Origin: Micromonospora sp. WMMD1155
GTDB lineage: Bacteria > Actinomycetota > Actinomycetes > Mycobacteriales > Micromonosporaceae
Length of the DNA stretch: 64,000 bases
Reading direction: 5' to 3'
Assembly (NCBI RefSeq): GCF_029581275.1
Contig: NZ_CP120742.1
Coordinates: 2,454,501-2,518,500, forward strand
Below are positions 50,898 to 60,691 of the stretch, in pieces; position 1 is the first letter of the stretch, and each line of letters starts with the position of its first letter. The translations under genes and the position numbers were made by a program. Under the pieces are notes generated by a model. The model saw only the letters and a program-made list of their open reading frames with translations, did no database searches and was not told where the DNA came from.

Positions 50898-52091
50898 GTG
50901 CCGACCCCACCTCCCGCCGACGTCATCGAGCCGCACCTGCACGCCGGCGAGATCCAGACCCCGGACGAGCTGCGCCGGCAGTTGGCCACCGGCCGGCTGA
51001 CCGGGTTGACCGTGCAGGGCCTGCGTCTCGACCTCGCCCCGGTGCCCGACCTGACCGGCGTCGACGTGGTGGGCACCCTCTTCGTGGGCTGCCGCTTCGC
51101 GTCCCGGGAGGTCGGCGCCGACCTGGTCCGGCGCGGCGCGAACGTGGTGCCGCCGTTCTCGGGGCTGCCGTACCCGACCCAGCCGACGCACCTCTACACC
51201 CCCGAGGACCTGGCCGCCGGGTTCGCCGAGGGCGGGTTCGCCGGGATGTACGACACCCGGGTGTACGACCACTACCGGGCGCACGGCGGTGCGTTGCCGG
51301 ACGTCAAGGAGGCGCTGGGCCAACGCCTGCACGACCACGGCGTGGACAACGCGCTGGCCGACGCGATCCGAGCCTGGCTGGCCGGGCACGGTCCGCAGTC
51401 GGTGGTGGGCATCATGGGTGGCCACGCGGTACGGCGAGGCAGTCCCGCGTACCGGATGGCGGCGGTGTTGGGTTGGGAGCTGGCCCGGGCCGACCGCCTG
51501 GTGGTGACCGGCGGCGGTCCCGGTGTGATGGAGGCGGCGAACCTCGGCGCCTTTCTGGCGGACCGGCCGGCGACCGACGTGACGGCGGCGATCGACCTGT
51601 TGGCCACCGCGCCCGACTTCACCGACCACCACCGCTACACGGCTACGGCGCTGACGGTCCGGCAGCGCTACGCGGGCGTACCCCGGCAGCGGGGTGACGA
51701 GCGGGGTTGGGCGCGGGCGGGTGGGCTGGCCATCCCGACCTGGCTGTACGGGCACGAACCGGCGAACCTGTTCGCCGGGCGGATCGCCAAGTACTTCTCG
51801 AACGCGATCCGGGAGGACACCATCCTGCGGCTCGCCCGGGGCGGCATCGTCTTCGCTCCGGGGCGGGCGGGCACGGTGCAGGAGGTCTTCCAGGCGGCCA
51901 CCAAGACCTACTACGGCACCGACGGTGCCAGTGGCGCGTACATCTTCCTGGATCGCGCCTACTGGACCCGAGAGCTGCCGGTGGAGTCGTTGCTGCGTCC
52001 GCTGCTGGCCGCGTCCCCGTTCGGGGACCTGTCGGCGTCGATCCACCTGACCGACGACGTCTACGAAGCCGTCCGCCTGTTGACCGCCTGA
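50898..52091 (+). CDS. LOG-family Rossmann nucleotide-binding protein
   Basis: This 397-residue protein has a LOG-type domain in its C-terminal half: VVGIMGGHAVRRGSPAYRMAAVLGWELARADRLVVTGGGPGVMEAANLGAF, and APGRAGTVQEVFQA in the place of the family's PGGxGTxxE. The pattern GGG-P-GVMEA and G-GT-QE is characteristic, but the first Gly of PGG is an Arg. LOG proteins cleave cytokinin nucleotides, and several bacterial relatives are nucleosidases with other nucleotides. An N-terminal extension of about 165 residues is not typical of the small LOG enzymes and looks like a separate domain. A GTG start is used. Confidence 0.82.
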   Translation: MPTPPPADVIEPHLHAGEIQTPDELRRQLATGRLTGLTVQGLRLDLAPVPDLTGVDVVGTLFVGCRFASREVGADLVRRGANVVPPFSGLPYPTQPTHLYTPEDLAAGFAEGGFAGMYDTRVYDHYRAHGGALPDVKEALGQRLHDHGVDNALADAIRAWLAGHGPQSVVGIMGGHAVRRGSPAYRMAAVLGWELARADRLVVTGGGPGVMEAANLGAFLADRPATDVTAAIDLLATAPDFTDHHRYTATALTVRQRYAGVPRQRGDERGWARAGGLAIPTWLYGHEPANLFAGRIAKYFSNAIREDTILRLARGGIVFAPGRAGTVQEVFQAATKTYYGTDGASGAYIFLDRAYWTRELPVESLLRPLLAASPFGDLSASIHLTDDVYEAVRLLTA

Positions 52092-52098
52092 ACGACGA

Positions 52099-52129
52099 AC
52101 GGCCGGCCCCCGCGTGGGGAGCCGGCCGT
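52099..52129. terminator. Bidirectional terminator between LOG and fba genes
   Basis: ACGGCCGGC (52099-52107) pairs with GCCGGCCGT (52121-52129), with an inner CCCC/GGGG stem. It fills the gap of about 50 bases between the convergent genes. Confidence 0.75.
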
Positions 52130-52142
52130 CGGTGGTACGTCG

Positions 52143-53168
<1,026 letters not shown>

Positions 53169-53304
53169 GTGATGTGCTCCTTACTTACCACTCTCGGCCG
53201 TGCTGGCCGCTGTTGTTCACGTGTGCGCCGGACCGCGCTGTCCTCCGCCCGGCAGTATCCCGCAGGTGGCGTGCGTCGGAACAACCGACCCGGGTGTCAG
53301 CCGT

Positions 53305-53688
53305 TCACCGGCGGTCCCAGTTGTCCGGCACGATGACGCTGATCAGCCAGGTCACCACTGTCATCACGATGGCTCCCCAGAACGCCGCCCAGAAACCGTC
53401 CACCTGGAACGGCAGGTCGAGCCCGCGGGCGATCCGGTCGGTGAGCAGGAACAGCAGGGCGTTGACCACCAGCGCGAACAGGCCCAGGGTCAGCAGGTAG
53501 AACACGCAGCCGACGACTTTGATCACCGGTTTGAGCACCGCGTTGATCACGCCGAAGATCAACGCCACCACGATCAGGGTGAGGACGGTGTTGCCGCCCG
53601 AGCGGCCGTGCACGTCCACCCCGGGCACGATCAGAGTGGTTATCCACAGCGCGACCGCAGTGATCGCCAGTCGGATGAGGAAGCCCAC
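53305..53688 (-). CDS. Phage-holin-4-like small membrane protein
   Basis: The 127-residue protein has four hydrophobic segments: LAITAVALWITTLIVPGV, VLTLIVVALIFGVINAVL, VFYLLTLGLFALVVNALLFLL and FWGAIVMTVVTWLISVIV. The pattern GVINAVLKPVIK-VVG-LTLGLFALVVNALLF is that of the PhageHol4_2/YvlD family, a widespread bacterial inner-membrane protein (not necessarily phage-derived). Function is unknown. It stands between fba and the small acidic gene. Confidence 0.85.
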   Translation of the reverse strand: MGFLIRLAITAVALWITTLIVPGVDVHGRSGGNTVLTLIVVALIFGVINAVLKPVIKVVGCVFYLLTLGLFALVVNALLFLLTDRIARGLDLPFQVDGFWAAFWGAIVMTVVTWLISVIVPDNWDRR

Positions 53689-53810
53689 GGCACCATCCTG
53701 GCATCGGGTCGCGTGGTCGAGGGCTGATTCCGCCTACTCGCTTCCGGGCGCGGCGCCGCCCGAGCCCGTACGGTGGGTGGGAACCGTGCCCCGAGACCCC
53801 GGGAGGGACG

Positions 53811-54023
53811 ATGGGTCAGCCCGACGAGGACTTCACGCCCGGCGACCACCTCGCCCCGGACGAGCGTGACCCGGAGGCCGAACCGGCCGACGCGGTCGAG
53901 CAGGCCACCGCGGTCGGTCCGGACGACGTCGACGGCGAACCCCACCGTGGCCTGGAGGTCGGCGACTGGGACGCGATGGAGCAGGCCCGGGTGGTCACCA
54001 GCGACGAGGACGACTACCGCTGA
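53811..54023 (+). CDS. Small acidic hypothetical protein
   Basis: This is a 70-residue soluble protein, strongly acidic (about one third Asp or Glu). It opens MGQPDEDFTPGDHLAPDERDP and ends DWDAMEQARVVTSDEDDYR. A GGGAGGG site lies six bases before the ATG, which supports it as a real gene. I do not recognise the family. It is divergent from the holin-like gene and upstream of the first LPxTG gene. Confidence 0.7.
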   Translation: MGQPDEDFTPGDHLAPDERDPEAEPADAVEQATAVGPDDVDGEPHRGLEVGDWDAMEQARVVTSDEDDYR

Positions 54024-54171
54024 CCCGGTCGCCGGGTGGGCTGCCCGTTGCGGCAGAGCCGCTCAGCCGTTCGGTTCGTTAGACGGCTGTCGATCCCCTG
54101 TGGGGTGCCGGAGGAGCCTGGGCCTGCCTAGGTTGGACGAGCGCCACCGGTATCCCCACGGGAGGACCCTC

Positions 54172-55749
54172 ATGTTCAGGCAATCGATCCGCTGGCTGAC
54201 CGGGCTCGGTGCCGCAGGCGCGTTGGTCGCCGCCTCCGCCACCCCCGCCGTCGCCGCGGCCGTCGTCGAGCCCTACTTCCAGGACAGCACAGTGGCCGTC
54301 GGCTCGGCGGGAACCACCCGCACCCTGTTCCTGTACGCCGACGAGCCGACGGTGCTCACCGACGTCTCCGTGCGGTACGACTACCGCTCCCTGGCCGACG
54401 AGATCACCGTGGCCCCCGCCGACGGCCAGGAGTGCACAGCTCCGGAGTCGGGCGTTCTCGTCTGCGAGGAGCCCTTCGACGTCGTCCTCGACGAGCTGCC
54501 GCCGTTCGGCAGCGGGATCTACCGCGCCGTCGCCAAGCGGGTACACATCGGTCTCACCGGAGATGCGCAGCTCGGCGACTCCGGCGACGTCGCCGTCAGC
54601 TTCCAGGCGGCCGGTGGGCGGCAGGGCGGCTACACCTCGCGCGTCCGCGTCGGCGAGGGGGTCGACCTGGCCGGCGGGCCGTACACCACCGCCTCCTCCA
54701 CGCCGGGCGGGAAGTTCAGCGTGCCGCTGGCCGTGACGAACGTCGGCGAGCGGACCGTCACCGGATTCGTCGTGGTCTTCGACCTCGACTACTCGATCCG
54801 GACCACCGACCGGTTCAGCAACTGCCGCTACTCCGACGACCACCTGCTCTCCTGCCGGTTCGACCAGGAGATCCCGGCGGGCTCGGGGCTCGCCGGGACG
54901 CTCAACCTCGAACTCGCCAGGGACACCTACGCACCCAGCAACCAGGCCGGCTATGCCCAGTTCATGACCGTCGCCGACTTCGAGGACCTGACCCGGGTGC
55001 GCGAGGCCGTCGGCGCCCGGGCGGCCACCCTCGGCAGCGGCCCGGAACTGACTCTGGCCGAGGCACCCGGCAGGGTGCGGCAGGCCGACCAGACCGACGT
55101 CGACCCGGGCGACGACCACACCGGGTGGACCATCAAGGTCACCGGCACGAACGGCACCGACCTCGCGGCGATCGGTGCCGCGCTCAAGGGCAGCGCGGGC
55201 ACCGTCGCCACGGCGACCGTCGGCTTCCGGAACAACGGCCCGGCGACACTCGACAAGGTGAACGCCGATTACGAGGCCGCCACCCACACGGACGTCGAGC
55301 TGCCGCCGGGCACCACCGCCGTCGAGGTCCCCGAGAGCTGCCGGTTGCGGCAGGGCACCCGGACGTACCTGTGCGCCTCGGAGATGCTCCTGGTGGCCGG
55401 TGCGGCCTACACCATGGAGTTCCGGCTACGCATCGACAGGGTCATCCCCAACGCCCGGGGCTCGGTGCGGGTCAACGCGCCGTGCGAATGCCCCGGCGGG
55501 GGCAGCTTCGCGGACGACATCCAACCGGCCAACGACACTGCCCGGATCGTGATCAACGCGGGCCAGGGCGGCGGTGACCAGGGCGGAGACGACGGCGGCG
55601 GTGGCGGCGGTGACGCGGGTGGCGGCGGTGCGCTGCCCATCACCGGTGCCCCCACCGGCCTGATCGCCGGCCTCGGCGGCCTGTTGCTCGTCGTCGGTGC
55701 GAGCTGCTACCTGCTCGCCCGACGCCGCAGCACCCACTTCGTCGCCTGA
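54172..55749 (+). CDS. LPxTG-anchored surface protein, paralogue 1
   Basis: The preprotein has 525 residues with a signal peptide (about residues 1-29). The extracellular region consists of beta-type domains with the pattern seen in DUF11/CARDB-like repeats (AGGKFSVPLAVTNVGERTVTGFVVVFD and ATVGFRNNGPATLDKV), plus Cys pairs (ENC, RFSNCRY-SC). It ends with a Gly/Asp-rich spacer, LPITG (488-492), a membrane helix and RRRST. It is anchored by a sortase to the cell wall. It is a paralogue of the gene at 57561 (same signal sequence pattern and cores). GGGAGGA lies before the ATG. The LCP and sigma genes are on the opposite strand beyond it. Confidence 0.92.
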   Translation: MFRQSIRWLTGLGAAGALVAASATPAVAAAVVEPYFQDSTVAVGSAGTTRTLFLYADEPTVLTDVSVRYDYRSLADEITVAPADGQECTAPESGVLVCEEPFDVVLDELPPFGSGIYRAVAKRVHIGLTGDAQLGDSGDVAVSFQAAGGRQGGYTSRVRVGEGVDLAGGPYTTASSTPGGKFSVPLAVTNVGERTVTGFVVVFDLDYSIRTTDRFSNCRYSDDHLLSCRFDQEIPAGSGLAGTLNLELARDTYAPSNQAGYAQFMTVADFEDLTRVREAVGARAATLGSGPELTLAEAPGRVRQADQTDVDPGDDHTGWTIKVTGTNGTDLAAIGAALKGSAGTVATATVGFRNNGPATLDKVNADYEAATHTDVELPPGTTAVEVPESCRLRQGTRTYLCASEMLLVAGAAYTMEFRLRIDRVIPNARGSVRVNAPCECPGGGSFADDIQPANDTARIVINAGQGGGDQGGDDGGGGGGDAGGGGALPITGAPTGLIAGLGGLLLVVGASCYLLARRRSTHFVA

Positions 55750-55767
55750 CCCGCCCCCCGTCCGACC

Positions 55768-55804
55768 GGAGCCCCGCCGTGCCGCACCTGCCAGGCGGGG
55801 CTCC
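55768..55804. terminator. Terminator between the surface-protein and LCP genes
   Basis: GGAGCCCCGCC (55768-55778) and GGCGGGGCTCC (55794-55804) form a perfect 11-base dyad in the gap of about 90 bases between convergent genes. Confidence 0.8.
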
Positions 55805-55836
55805 GTCGCGGTCCGCGTGACCGCGCACCACCTCGG

Positions 55837-56898
55837 TTAACGGGTGCGGTTGACCTGCTCCGGGTGCTGCTCCACCCACTGCGCCAACCGGTCCTCACGC
55901 AGCGCGGCGAGGAACGCCCGGCCCGGCTTCGGGTCCAGTTGCAGCCGCGAGGCGTCGCCCACCGGCGGGCCGACCGGAAGGCTGAGCCCCACCGGGTCGA
56001 CGCTTCGCAGCTCGGGCAGCACCGCCACCAGCCCGGTCAGCGGCAGGCCGTCGTCGTCGACGGTCAGACCCTCGCCGGCGGCCGACAGCAGCGCGGCGAG
56101 TCGGACGGGGTTGCTCAGCACGTCCTGGGCGACCGCCCGCCTGACCAGCCCGGCGACGTAGCGCTGGGCGTTACGGTCCCGGTCGATAGCGCCGTCGGGC
56201 AGGTACCGCCGTTGCCGCAGCAGATCGACCGAGGCGGCTCCGTCGAGCTGCTGACAACCGGCCGGAAAGACCCGGCGGGTGTGCCAGGACCGGACCTCGT
56301 CCGGCAGGCACACCTCCACCCCGTCGACGGCGTCGGTGATCCGGCGCAGCCCCGAGAAGGTCAGCACCGCGCCGGCGTCGACGCGTACCCCGGTCAGGTC
56401 GGTGACCACCCGGCGGGTCAGGTCGTAGCCGGCGTCCAGGTCGGGCCGGGGCTCGGCGGCACCGCCGTAGAAGGCGCTGTTGAGCTTGTCGACCCCCCGG
56501 CCGGGGACCGTCACCTCCAGGTCGCGCGGCAACGAGATGAGGTACGGCCGACTCCGGTCGGCCGGAACGTGCAGCAGCAGGACGGAGTCCGCCAACCGGT
56601 ACGACGGGTTCTCGCCGAAGCCGTCCACGCCGAGCAGCAGGACGTTCAGCGCCCCGGAAGGCGGGGCAGCCGGTCGAGCGGGCAACAACGGGCCCTCCTC
56701 CGCCCGATCGGGGCGCAGTTGCGGTACCCCGACTCCGAGCGCGGCGAGCAGGGCGAACGCGACACCGGCGGCCTGGAACCGCTGCCGACGGCGACGGCGG
56801 GTCGCGGCGAGCCGGTCGATCGCGGCCCGCACCGGGCCGGTCGACGGGGTCAACTGCTCGTGCCGGGTGAAGGCGGCACGCAGGTCGTCCTCGATCAT
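55837..56898 (-). CDS. LytR-CpsA-Psr (LCP) family protein
   Basis: The protein is about 353 residues long from ATG 56898, with a short cytoplasmic start rich in Arg (TRRRRRQRF), one signal-anchor helix (AAGVAFALLAALGVGV) and an LCP domain: ALNVLLLGVDGFGENPSYRLADSVLLLHVPADRSRPYLISLPRDLEVTVPG, KLNSAFYGG, DGVEVCLPDEV and RYLPDGAIDRDRNAQRYVAGLV. The conserved Arg and Asp residues that bind polyprenyl phosphate appear in VDGFGE, PRDLEV and RDRNAQR. LCP enzymes transfer glycopolymers from lipid carriers to cell wall. The ECF sigma gene is directly upstream on the same strand, with two bases between stop and ATG, so co-regulation is likely. Confidence 0.9.
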   Translation of the reverse strand: MIEDDLRAAFTRHEQLTPSTGPVRAAIDRLAATRRRRRQRFQAAGVAFALLAALGVGVPQLRPDRAEEGPLLPARPAAPPSGALNVLLLGVDGFGENPSYRLADSVLLLHVPADRSRPYLISLPRDLEVTVPGRGVDKLNSAFYGGAAEPRPDLDAGYDLTRRVVTDLTGVRVDAGAVLTFSGLRRITDAVDGVEVCLPDEVRSWHTRRVFPAGCQQLDGAASVDLLRQRRYLPDGAIDRDRNAQRYVAGLVRRAVAQDVLSNPVRLAALLSAAGEGLTVDDDGLPLTGLVAVLPELRSVDPVGLSLPVGPPVGDASRLQLDPKPGRAFLAALREDRLAQWVEQHPEQVNRTR

Positions 56899-56900
56899 GT

Positions 56901-57380
56901 TCACGCCTCCACGTACTCGGCCCGCAGCGTGGCCAGGGCCCGGGAAATCGACGAACGTACGGTCCCGACGGCGCAACCGAGGATGTCGGCGATCTCGGCG
57001 TCGGGCAGGTCCTCGTAGTAGCGCAGCACCAGGGTGGCGCGTTGGCGACGCGGCAGCCGGGACAGCCAGGACCAGATCTGGTCGCGGTCCACGGCCGACT
57101 GGGCGTGGTCGGCGAGCGCCGGCACCGCCGCGTCGGGCTCCGCGCGCAGCAGCACCCGGCGGACCCAGGAGCCGCGCCGCCAGTCGACGTACTGGTTGGT
57201 GAGCATCCGGCGTACGTAGCGCTCGGGCGAGTCCGCCCGGGCGACCCGTCGCCAGTTGAGCTGGACCCGGACCATGGTCTCCTGGACCAGATCCTGAGCC
57301 TCGTGCGGATCACCGGTGAGCATGACCGCGTACCGCAGTAGCGGTGCCAGCCGCAGGTCCACGAACTCCTCGTACGTCAC
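56901..57380 (-). CDS. SigE-family ECF sigma-70 factor
   Basis: This 159-residue sigma factor has sigma2 at about 5-70 (FVDLRLAPLLRYAVMLTGDPHEAQDLVQETMVRV) and sigma4 at about 100-150 (DQIWSWLSRLPRRQRATLVLRYYEDLPDAEIADILGCAVGTVRSSISRALATLRAE). The YEEF start and the length of about 160-170 aa are those of the SigE-family ECF sigma factors abundant in Micromonospora and Streptomyces. It starts at GTG 57380 (AGGAGG upstream). No anti-sigma gene is obvious. The LCP gene follows immediately, and surface-protein genes flank both sides, so an envelope-stress function is likely. Confidence 0.93.
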   Translation of the reverse strand: MTYEEFVDLRLAPLLRYAVMLTGDPHEAQDLVQETMVRVQLNWRRVARADSPERYVRRMLTNQYVDWRRGSWVRRVLLRAEPDAAVPALADHAQSAVDRDQIWSWLSRLPRRQRATLVLRYYEDLPDAEIADILGCAVGTVRSSISRALATLRAEYVEA

Positions 57381-57560
57381 TGCACCTCCTGGGGGTCCTG
57401 CCTCAGATGACGGGAGCGGACCGACCGAACATTGCGGTGACGCCGATCAACCTTTTGGTTGGTCTTGCTCAGCGGGTGGCTTAGCGGGCTGCAACCAGCC
57501 TTAACGGTTTCTTAAGATCCGCAGGCTTCACCTTCCGTCCCCCGACATGAGGGAACCTCA

Positions 57561-59132
57561 ATGCTCAAGCACTCCACCCGGCGCTGGCTCGCCGGGCTGG
57601 GCGTCGCAGGCGCGTTCGTCGCCGCCTCCGCCACCCCCGCCTCCGCCGCACCGCCCTCACTGGCAGAGGATCTCGACCTGTACGCCAACAATGTGATCGT
57701 CGCGCCCGGCGGCACCGAGAAGTGGCTCACCCTCTTCTCGCTCACCACGGAGCGACAGCCCGGCGACTACACGATCACGGTGGACCGGAGCAAGGTCGAC
57801 GGTTTCGCCGACGTCGAGAGCAGCGCGGAGAACTGCACCGAGTCCGGTGCGATCCTGAATTGCAAGGTCGAGGACCAGGACGACGACGGTTCGTACCTGG
57901 GCCTCGTCTCCCTCGTCGTTCGCGCGAAAACCGACGCCAAGCCCGATCAGAAGGGCGAGCTGCGTTTCACCGTCACGCCGGACGACAAGTCCGGACCCGT
58001 CTCCTACAGCTCGACCGTCGAGATCGGCGAGGGCGTCGACCTCACCACCAACGAGTTGTTGGAGCTCGAGGGCGCGCCCGGCAGCACGCTGAAGGCCCCG
58101 TTGCAGGTGACCAACCGGGGCGAGGTGCCCGCGAAGGACGCCGTTCTCTATGTCGTCGGCGCGGATGGTCTTCAGCCGTCGAAGCGCTACGAGAACTGCG
58201 AGTACACCGAGGGCCTGCTGCACGACTTCGCGTTCGCCTGCCGCTTCGACGCGACCATCGACACGAACGCCGGCTTCCGCCTGGACGACAGCTTCGGGTT
58301 CACCGTGCCTGCCGACAGTTGGGCACCGAGCGCCTTCGGCGGGTTCGCCACCTGGTTCACGCCCGCCGACTGGGACGAGTACCGGTCCCAGGCCGAACTT
58401 CCGGCCAAGCTCGGGCCGAACGGCACCGAAGGTGAGTTGAAGCTCGAGCCGGTCGCGAACCGGCGTTCCCAGCAGACCGACGTCAACCCGTGGGACAACT
58501 CGACCTGGATCGACCTTCAGGTGACCGGTGACCAGAGGGCCGATGTGGCAGCACGCGGTGCGACGGTAACCGGTGACGTCGGCGCCACCGTCGGGCTCAC
58601 CGTCGGTTACGTCAACAACGGGCCGGCGGCCGTCAACACGGGTGGCAGCGAGTCGCCCTGGGTCGGCACCACCGTCACGCTGCCGAAGGGCGTCACCGCC
58701 GTCCGCGCTCCGCAGAACTGCTTCGACTCCGACGACGACGAGTGGCAGCCGGGCAAGCCCGGCGCGCGGGTCTACCGGTGCTTCGTGGACGGCTCGATCA
58801 GGAAGGGCGAGGAGGTCGATTACGAGTTCCAGGTGCGGATCGACCAGGCCGGCAAGCACGCCGGTGAGGTCATGCTGCGCACCGGGCACGAGGAGACCGA
58901 GATCAAGGACCTGAACCCGGCCAACGACATCGCCGAGATCCTGGTGAACGCCGCCAACGGTGGCAATGGTGGCGACGGCGGCAACGGCGGGGGCCAGGGC
59001 GGTGACGACGGCGGTCTGCCGGTCACCGGCCAGTCCACCGGTCTGATCGCCGGTCTCGGCGCGCTGCTGCTCGCCGTGGGCGTCGGCGGCTACCTGGTGG
59101 CCAAGCGCCGTCGGACCCGCTTCGTCGCCTGA
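57561..59132 (+). CDS. LPxTG-anchored surface protein, paralogue 2
   Basis: This 523-residue paralogue of the protein at 54172 has the same signal sequence type (RRWLAGLGVAGAFVAASATPASA), the same core order (VGYVNNGPAAVN, DLTTNELLELEG) and a C-terminal LPVTG motif (486-490), helix and RRRTR. The two share the opening MLKHS/MFRQS-type start and the tail GLIAGLGALLLAVG, so they arose by duplication. They are separated by the LCP and sigma genes. The 180-base region upstream is AT-richer, with a small hairpin (CAACC-TTTT-GGTTG near 57450), and probably holds the promoter. Confidence 0.92.
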   Translation: MLKHSTRRWLAGLGVAGAFVAASATPASAAPPSLAEDLDLYANNVIVAPGGTEKWLTLFSLTTERQPGDYTITVDRSKVDGFADVESSAENCTESGAILNCKVEDQDDDGSYLGLVSLVVRAKTDAKPDQKGELRFTVTPDDKSGPVSYSSTVEIGEGVDLTTNELLELEGAPGSTLKAPLQVTNRGEVPAKDAVLYVVGADGLQPSKRYENCEYTEGLLHDFAFACRFDATIDTNAGFRLDDSFGFTVPADSWAPSAFGGFATWFTPADWDEYRSQAELPAKLGPNGTEGELKLEPVANRRSQQTDVNPWDNSTWIDLQVTGDQRADVAARGATVTGDVGATVGLTVGYVNNGPAAVNTGGSESPWVGTTVTLPKGVTAVRAPQNCFDSDDDEWQPGKPGARVYRCFVDGSIRKGEEVDYEFQVRIDQAGKHAGEVMLRTGHEETEIKDLNPANDIAEILVNAANGGNGGDGGNGGGQGGDDGGLPVTGQSTGLIAGLGALLLAVGVGGYLVAKRRRTRFVA

Positions 59133-59148
59133 TCCTTCCCCGCACCAC

Positions 59149-59186
59149 CGGTGCCCCGTCGACCCGTCGCGGTCGGCGGGGCACCG
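59149..59186 (+). terminator. Terminator after surface-protein paralogue 2
   Basis: CGGTGCCCCG (59149-59158) pairs with CGGGGCACCG (59177-59186) over an 18-base loop, 16 bases after the stop. Confidence 0.7.
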
Positions 59187-59263
59187 TCGTCGGGCCACCC
59201 GGCGCGGGCGGGTGGTGACGGGCCGGTCCGGCGCGGCCGGGGCCTCGGGCTTCGGTACCCTTT

Positions 59264-60088
59264 GTGGCCGTGGACACAGCTGAGAACATCCGCGCTCTCG
59301 GGGAGAGCGTCGCCCTGAACCCGCTCGATCCCAAGGAACTCCTGCAGACCTTCGGGCTGATCGGTGTGTGGGTGATCCTCTTCGCCGAGACCGGCCTGCT
59401 GGTGGGCTTCTTCTTCCCCGGCGACTCGCTGCTGTTCCTCGCCGGAGTGGCCTCGTCGCCGGTGGCGGACGCGATCTTCGGCGACGGCACCCGCCTCTCC
59501 CTGACCGGCCTGCTGATCGGCGGGCCGATCTGCGCGATCGTCGGCGCCCAGCTGGGGCACTGGCTCGGTGCCCGGTACGGCCGGCCGATGTTCGAGCGGC
59601 CCAACTCCCGGCTCTTCAAGAAGGAGTACGTGGAGAAGGCCGAGTACTACTTCCAGAAGTTCGGCCCTGCGAAGGCAGTTGTCCTGGCGCGCTTCATCCC
59701 GATCGTCCGGACGTTCCTCAACCCGGTCGCGGGCGCGCTCGGCATGCCGGCCAAGAAGTTCCTGCTCTGGAACGTCGTCGGCGCGATCCTCTGGGTGGAC
59801 GGCATCCTGCTGATCGGCTACCTGCTGGCGGAGCAGATCTACCAGGCCATCGGCGACAAGATCGACCACTACATCCTGCCGGTGGTGGCCCTGATCATCG
59901 TGATCTCGGTGCTGCCGATCTTCTTCGAGTTCCTCCGCGACCGGCGGGCTCGTAAGCGCGGCGAGGCGGTCGCGGTGGTCGCGGCGGCCAGCGCCGCCGG
60001 GGCCGTGGAGGCGGCCCGTGAGGCGTTCGACCACGACGGGCACCACCAGCACGACCGCCGCCGACCGGAGCACGGCCAGGATCGCTGA
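59264..60088 (+). CDS. DedA family (VTT domain) membrane protein, paralogue 3
   Basis: The 274-residue protein begins with a long hydrophilic start and the DedA core: VILFAETGLLVGFFFPGDSLLFLAG, GAQLGHWLGARYG, FGPAKAVVLARFIPIVRTFLNPVAGALGM and LLWNVVGAILWVDGILLIGYLL. It is the longer, typical DedA form, and more distant from the pair at 35440 and 38066. The C-terminal tail of about 45 residues is rich in His, Asp and Arg. GTG 59264 or 59270 is the start. A hairpin terminator follows at 60101. Confidence 0.92.
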   Translation: MAVDTAENIRALGESVALNPLDPKELLQTFGLIGVWVILFAETGLLVGFFFPGDSLLFLAGVASSPVADAIFGDGTRLSLTGLLIGGPICAIVGAQLGHWLGARYGRPMFERPNSRLFKKEYVEKAEYYFQKFGPAKAVVLARFIPIVRTFLNPVAGALGMPAKKFLLWNVVGAILWVDGILLIGYLLAEQIYQAIGDKIDHYILPVVALIIVISVLPIFFEFLRDRRARKRGEAVAVVAAASAAGAVEAAREAFDHDGHHQHDRRRPEHGQDR

Positions 60089-60100
60089 CCCGGGTACGAC

Positions 60101-60134
60101 GACGGCCGGCCCCCTGGCGAGGGGGTCGGCCGTC
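60101..60134. terminator. Terminator after DedA paralogue 3
   Basis: GACGGCCG (60101-60108) pairs with CGGCCGTC (60127-60134), extended by an inner CCCCC/GGGGG stem. It starts 12 bases after the DedA stop. Confidence 0.8.
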
Positions 60135-60256
60135 GGCATGTCGTGCCCGGCCTCCGGTGGTGCGACCGGGGACGAGCAGGTGTCACCCACCGGTGACGCC
60201 ACCCCTGGCTCGTCACCGGACGCCGCCTCGACGCAGGGCGGCGTGTTGTGCCTACG

Positions 60257-60634
60257 TCAGCGGGCCTTCTTGGTGGCTCGCTTACGCGGCGGGGTCAGCA
60301 GGTCGGCGATCGTCGCGATCGCACTCGGGACCAGGCTGTAGTACGCCCAGACACCGCGCTTCTCCCGCTGCAGCAAACCGGCCTCGGTGAGGATACGCAG
60401 GTGATGACTGACCGTCGGCTGAGAGAGGCCGAGCGGCGCGGTCAGGTCACAGACGCACGCCTCGCCCTCGGGGGCCGACTGGATCAGGCTGAGCAGCCGC
60501 AACCGAGCAGGGTCGGCGAGGGCCTTGAGGACCCCGGCGAGACGCTCGGCATCGGCACGTTCGATCGGCTCGCCGTTAAGCGGCGAGATCTGAGGCATAG
60601 TCATTTCGGCCAACGCAGTTCCCACGTATTCCAT
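60257..60634 (-). CDS. ArsR/SmtB-family metal-sensing repressor
   Basis: The protein has about 125 residues. The winged helix contains ALADPARLRLLSLIQSAPEGEACVCDLTAPLGLSQPTVSHHLRIL, with Cys60 and Cys62 (EACVCDL) in the recognised helix-3 site of ArsR-type sensors for arsenite or similar thiophilic metals. A wing (REKRGVWAYYSL) and a basic tail (PRKRATKKAR) follow. Start: ATG 60634, or ATG 60604 in the same frame. No resistance genes are adjacent, so it may act on a distant target. Confidence 0.92.
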   Translation of the reverse strand: MEYVGTALAEMTMPQISPLNGEPIERADAERLAGVLKALADPARLRLLSLIQSAPEGEACVCDLTAPLGLSQPTVSHHLRILTEAGLLQREKRGVWAYYSLVPSAIATIADLLTPPRKRATKKAR

Positions 60635-60691
60635 CCTTCCACCAGCAGCATCGATCCGCCTGCATATCAGCAGATCCGAATCGGCAAACTT

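Noticed and set aside
53305..53688. Prophage remnant because of the holin-like protein
   Set aside because: This family is common as a host membrane protein and no other phage genes are near.
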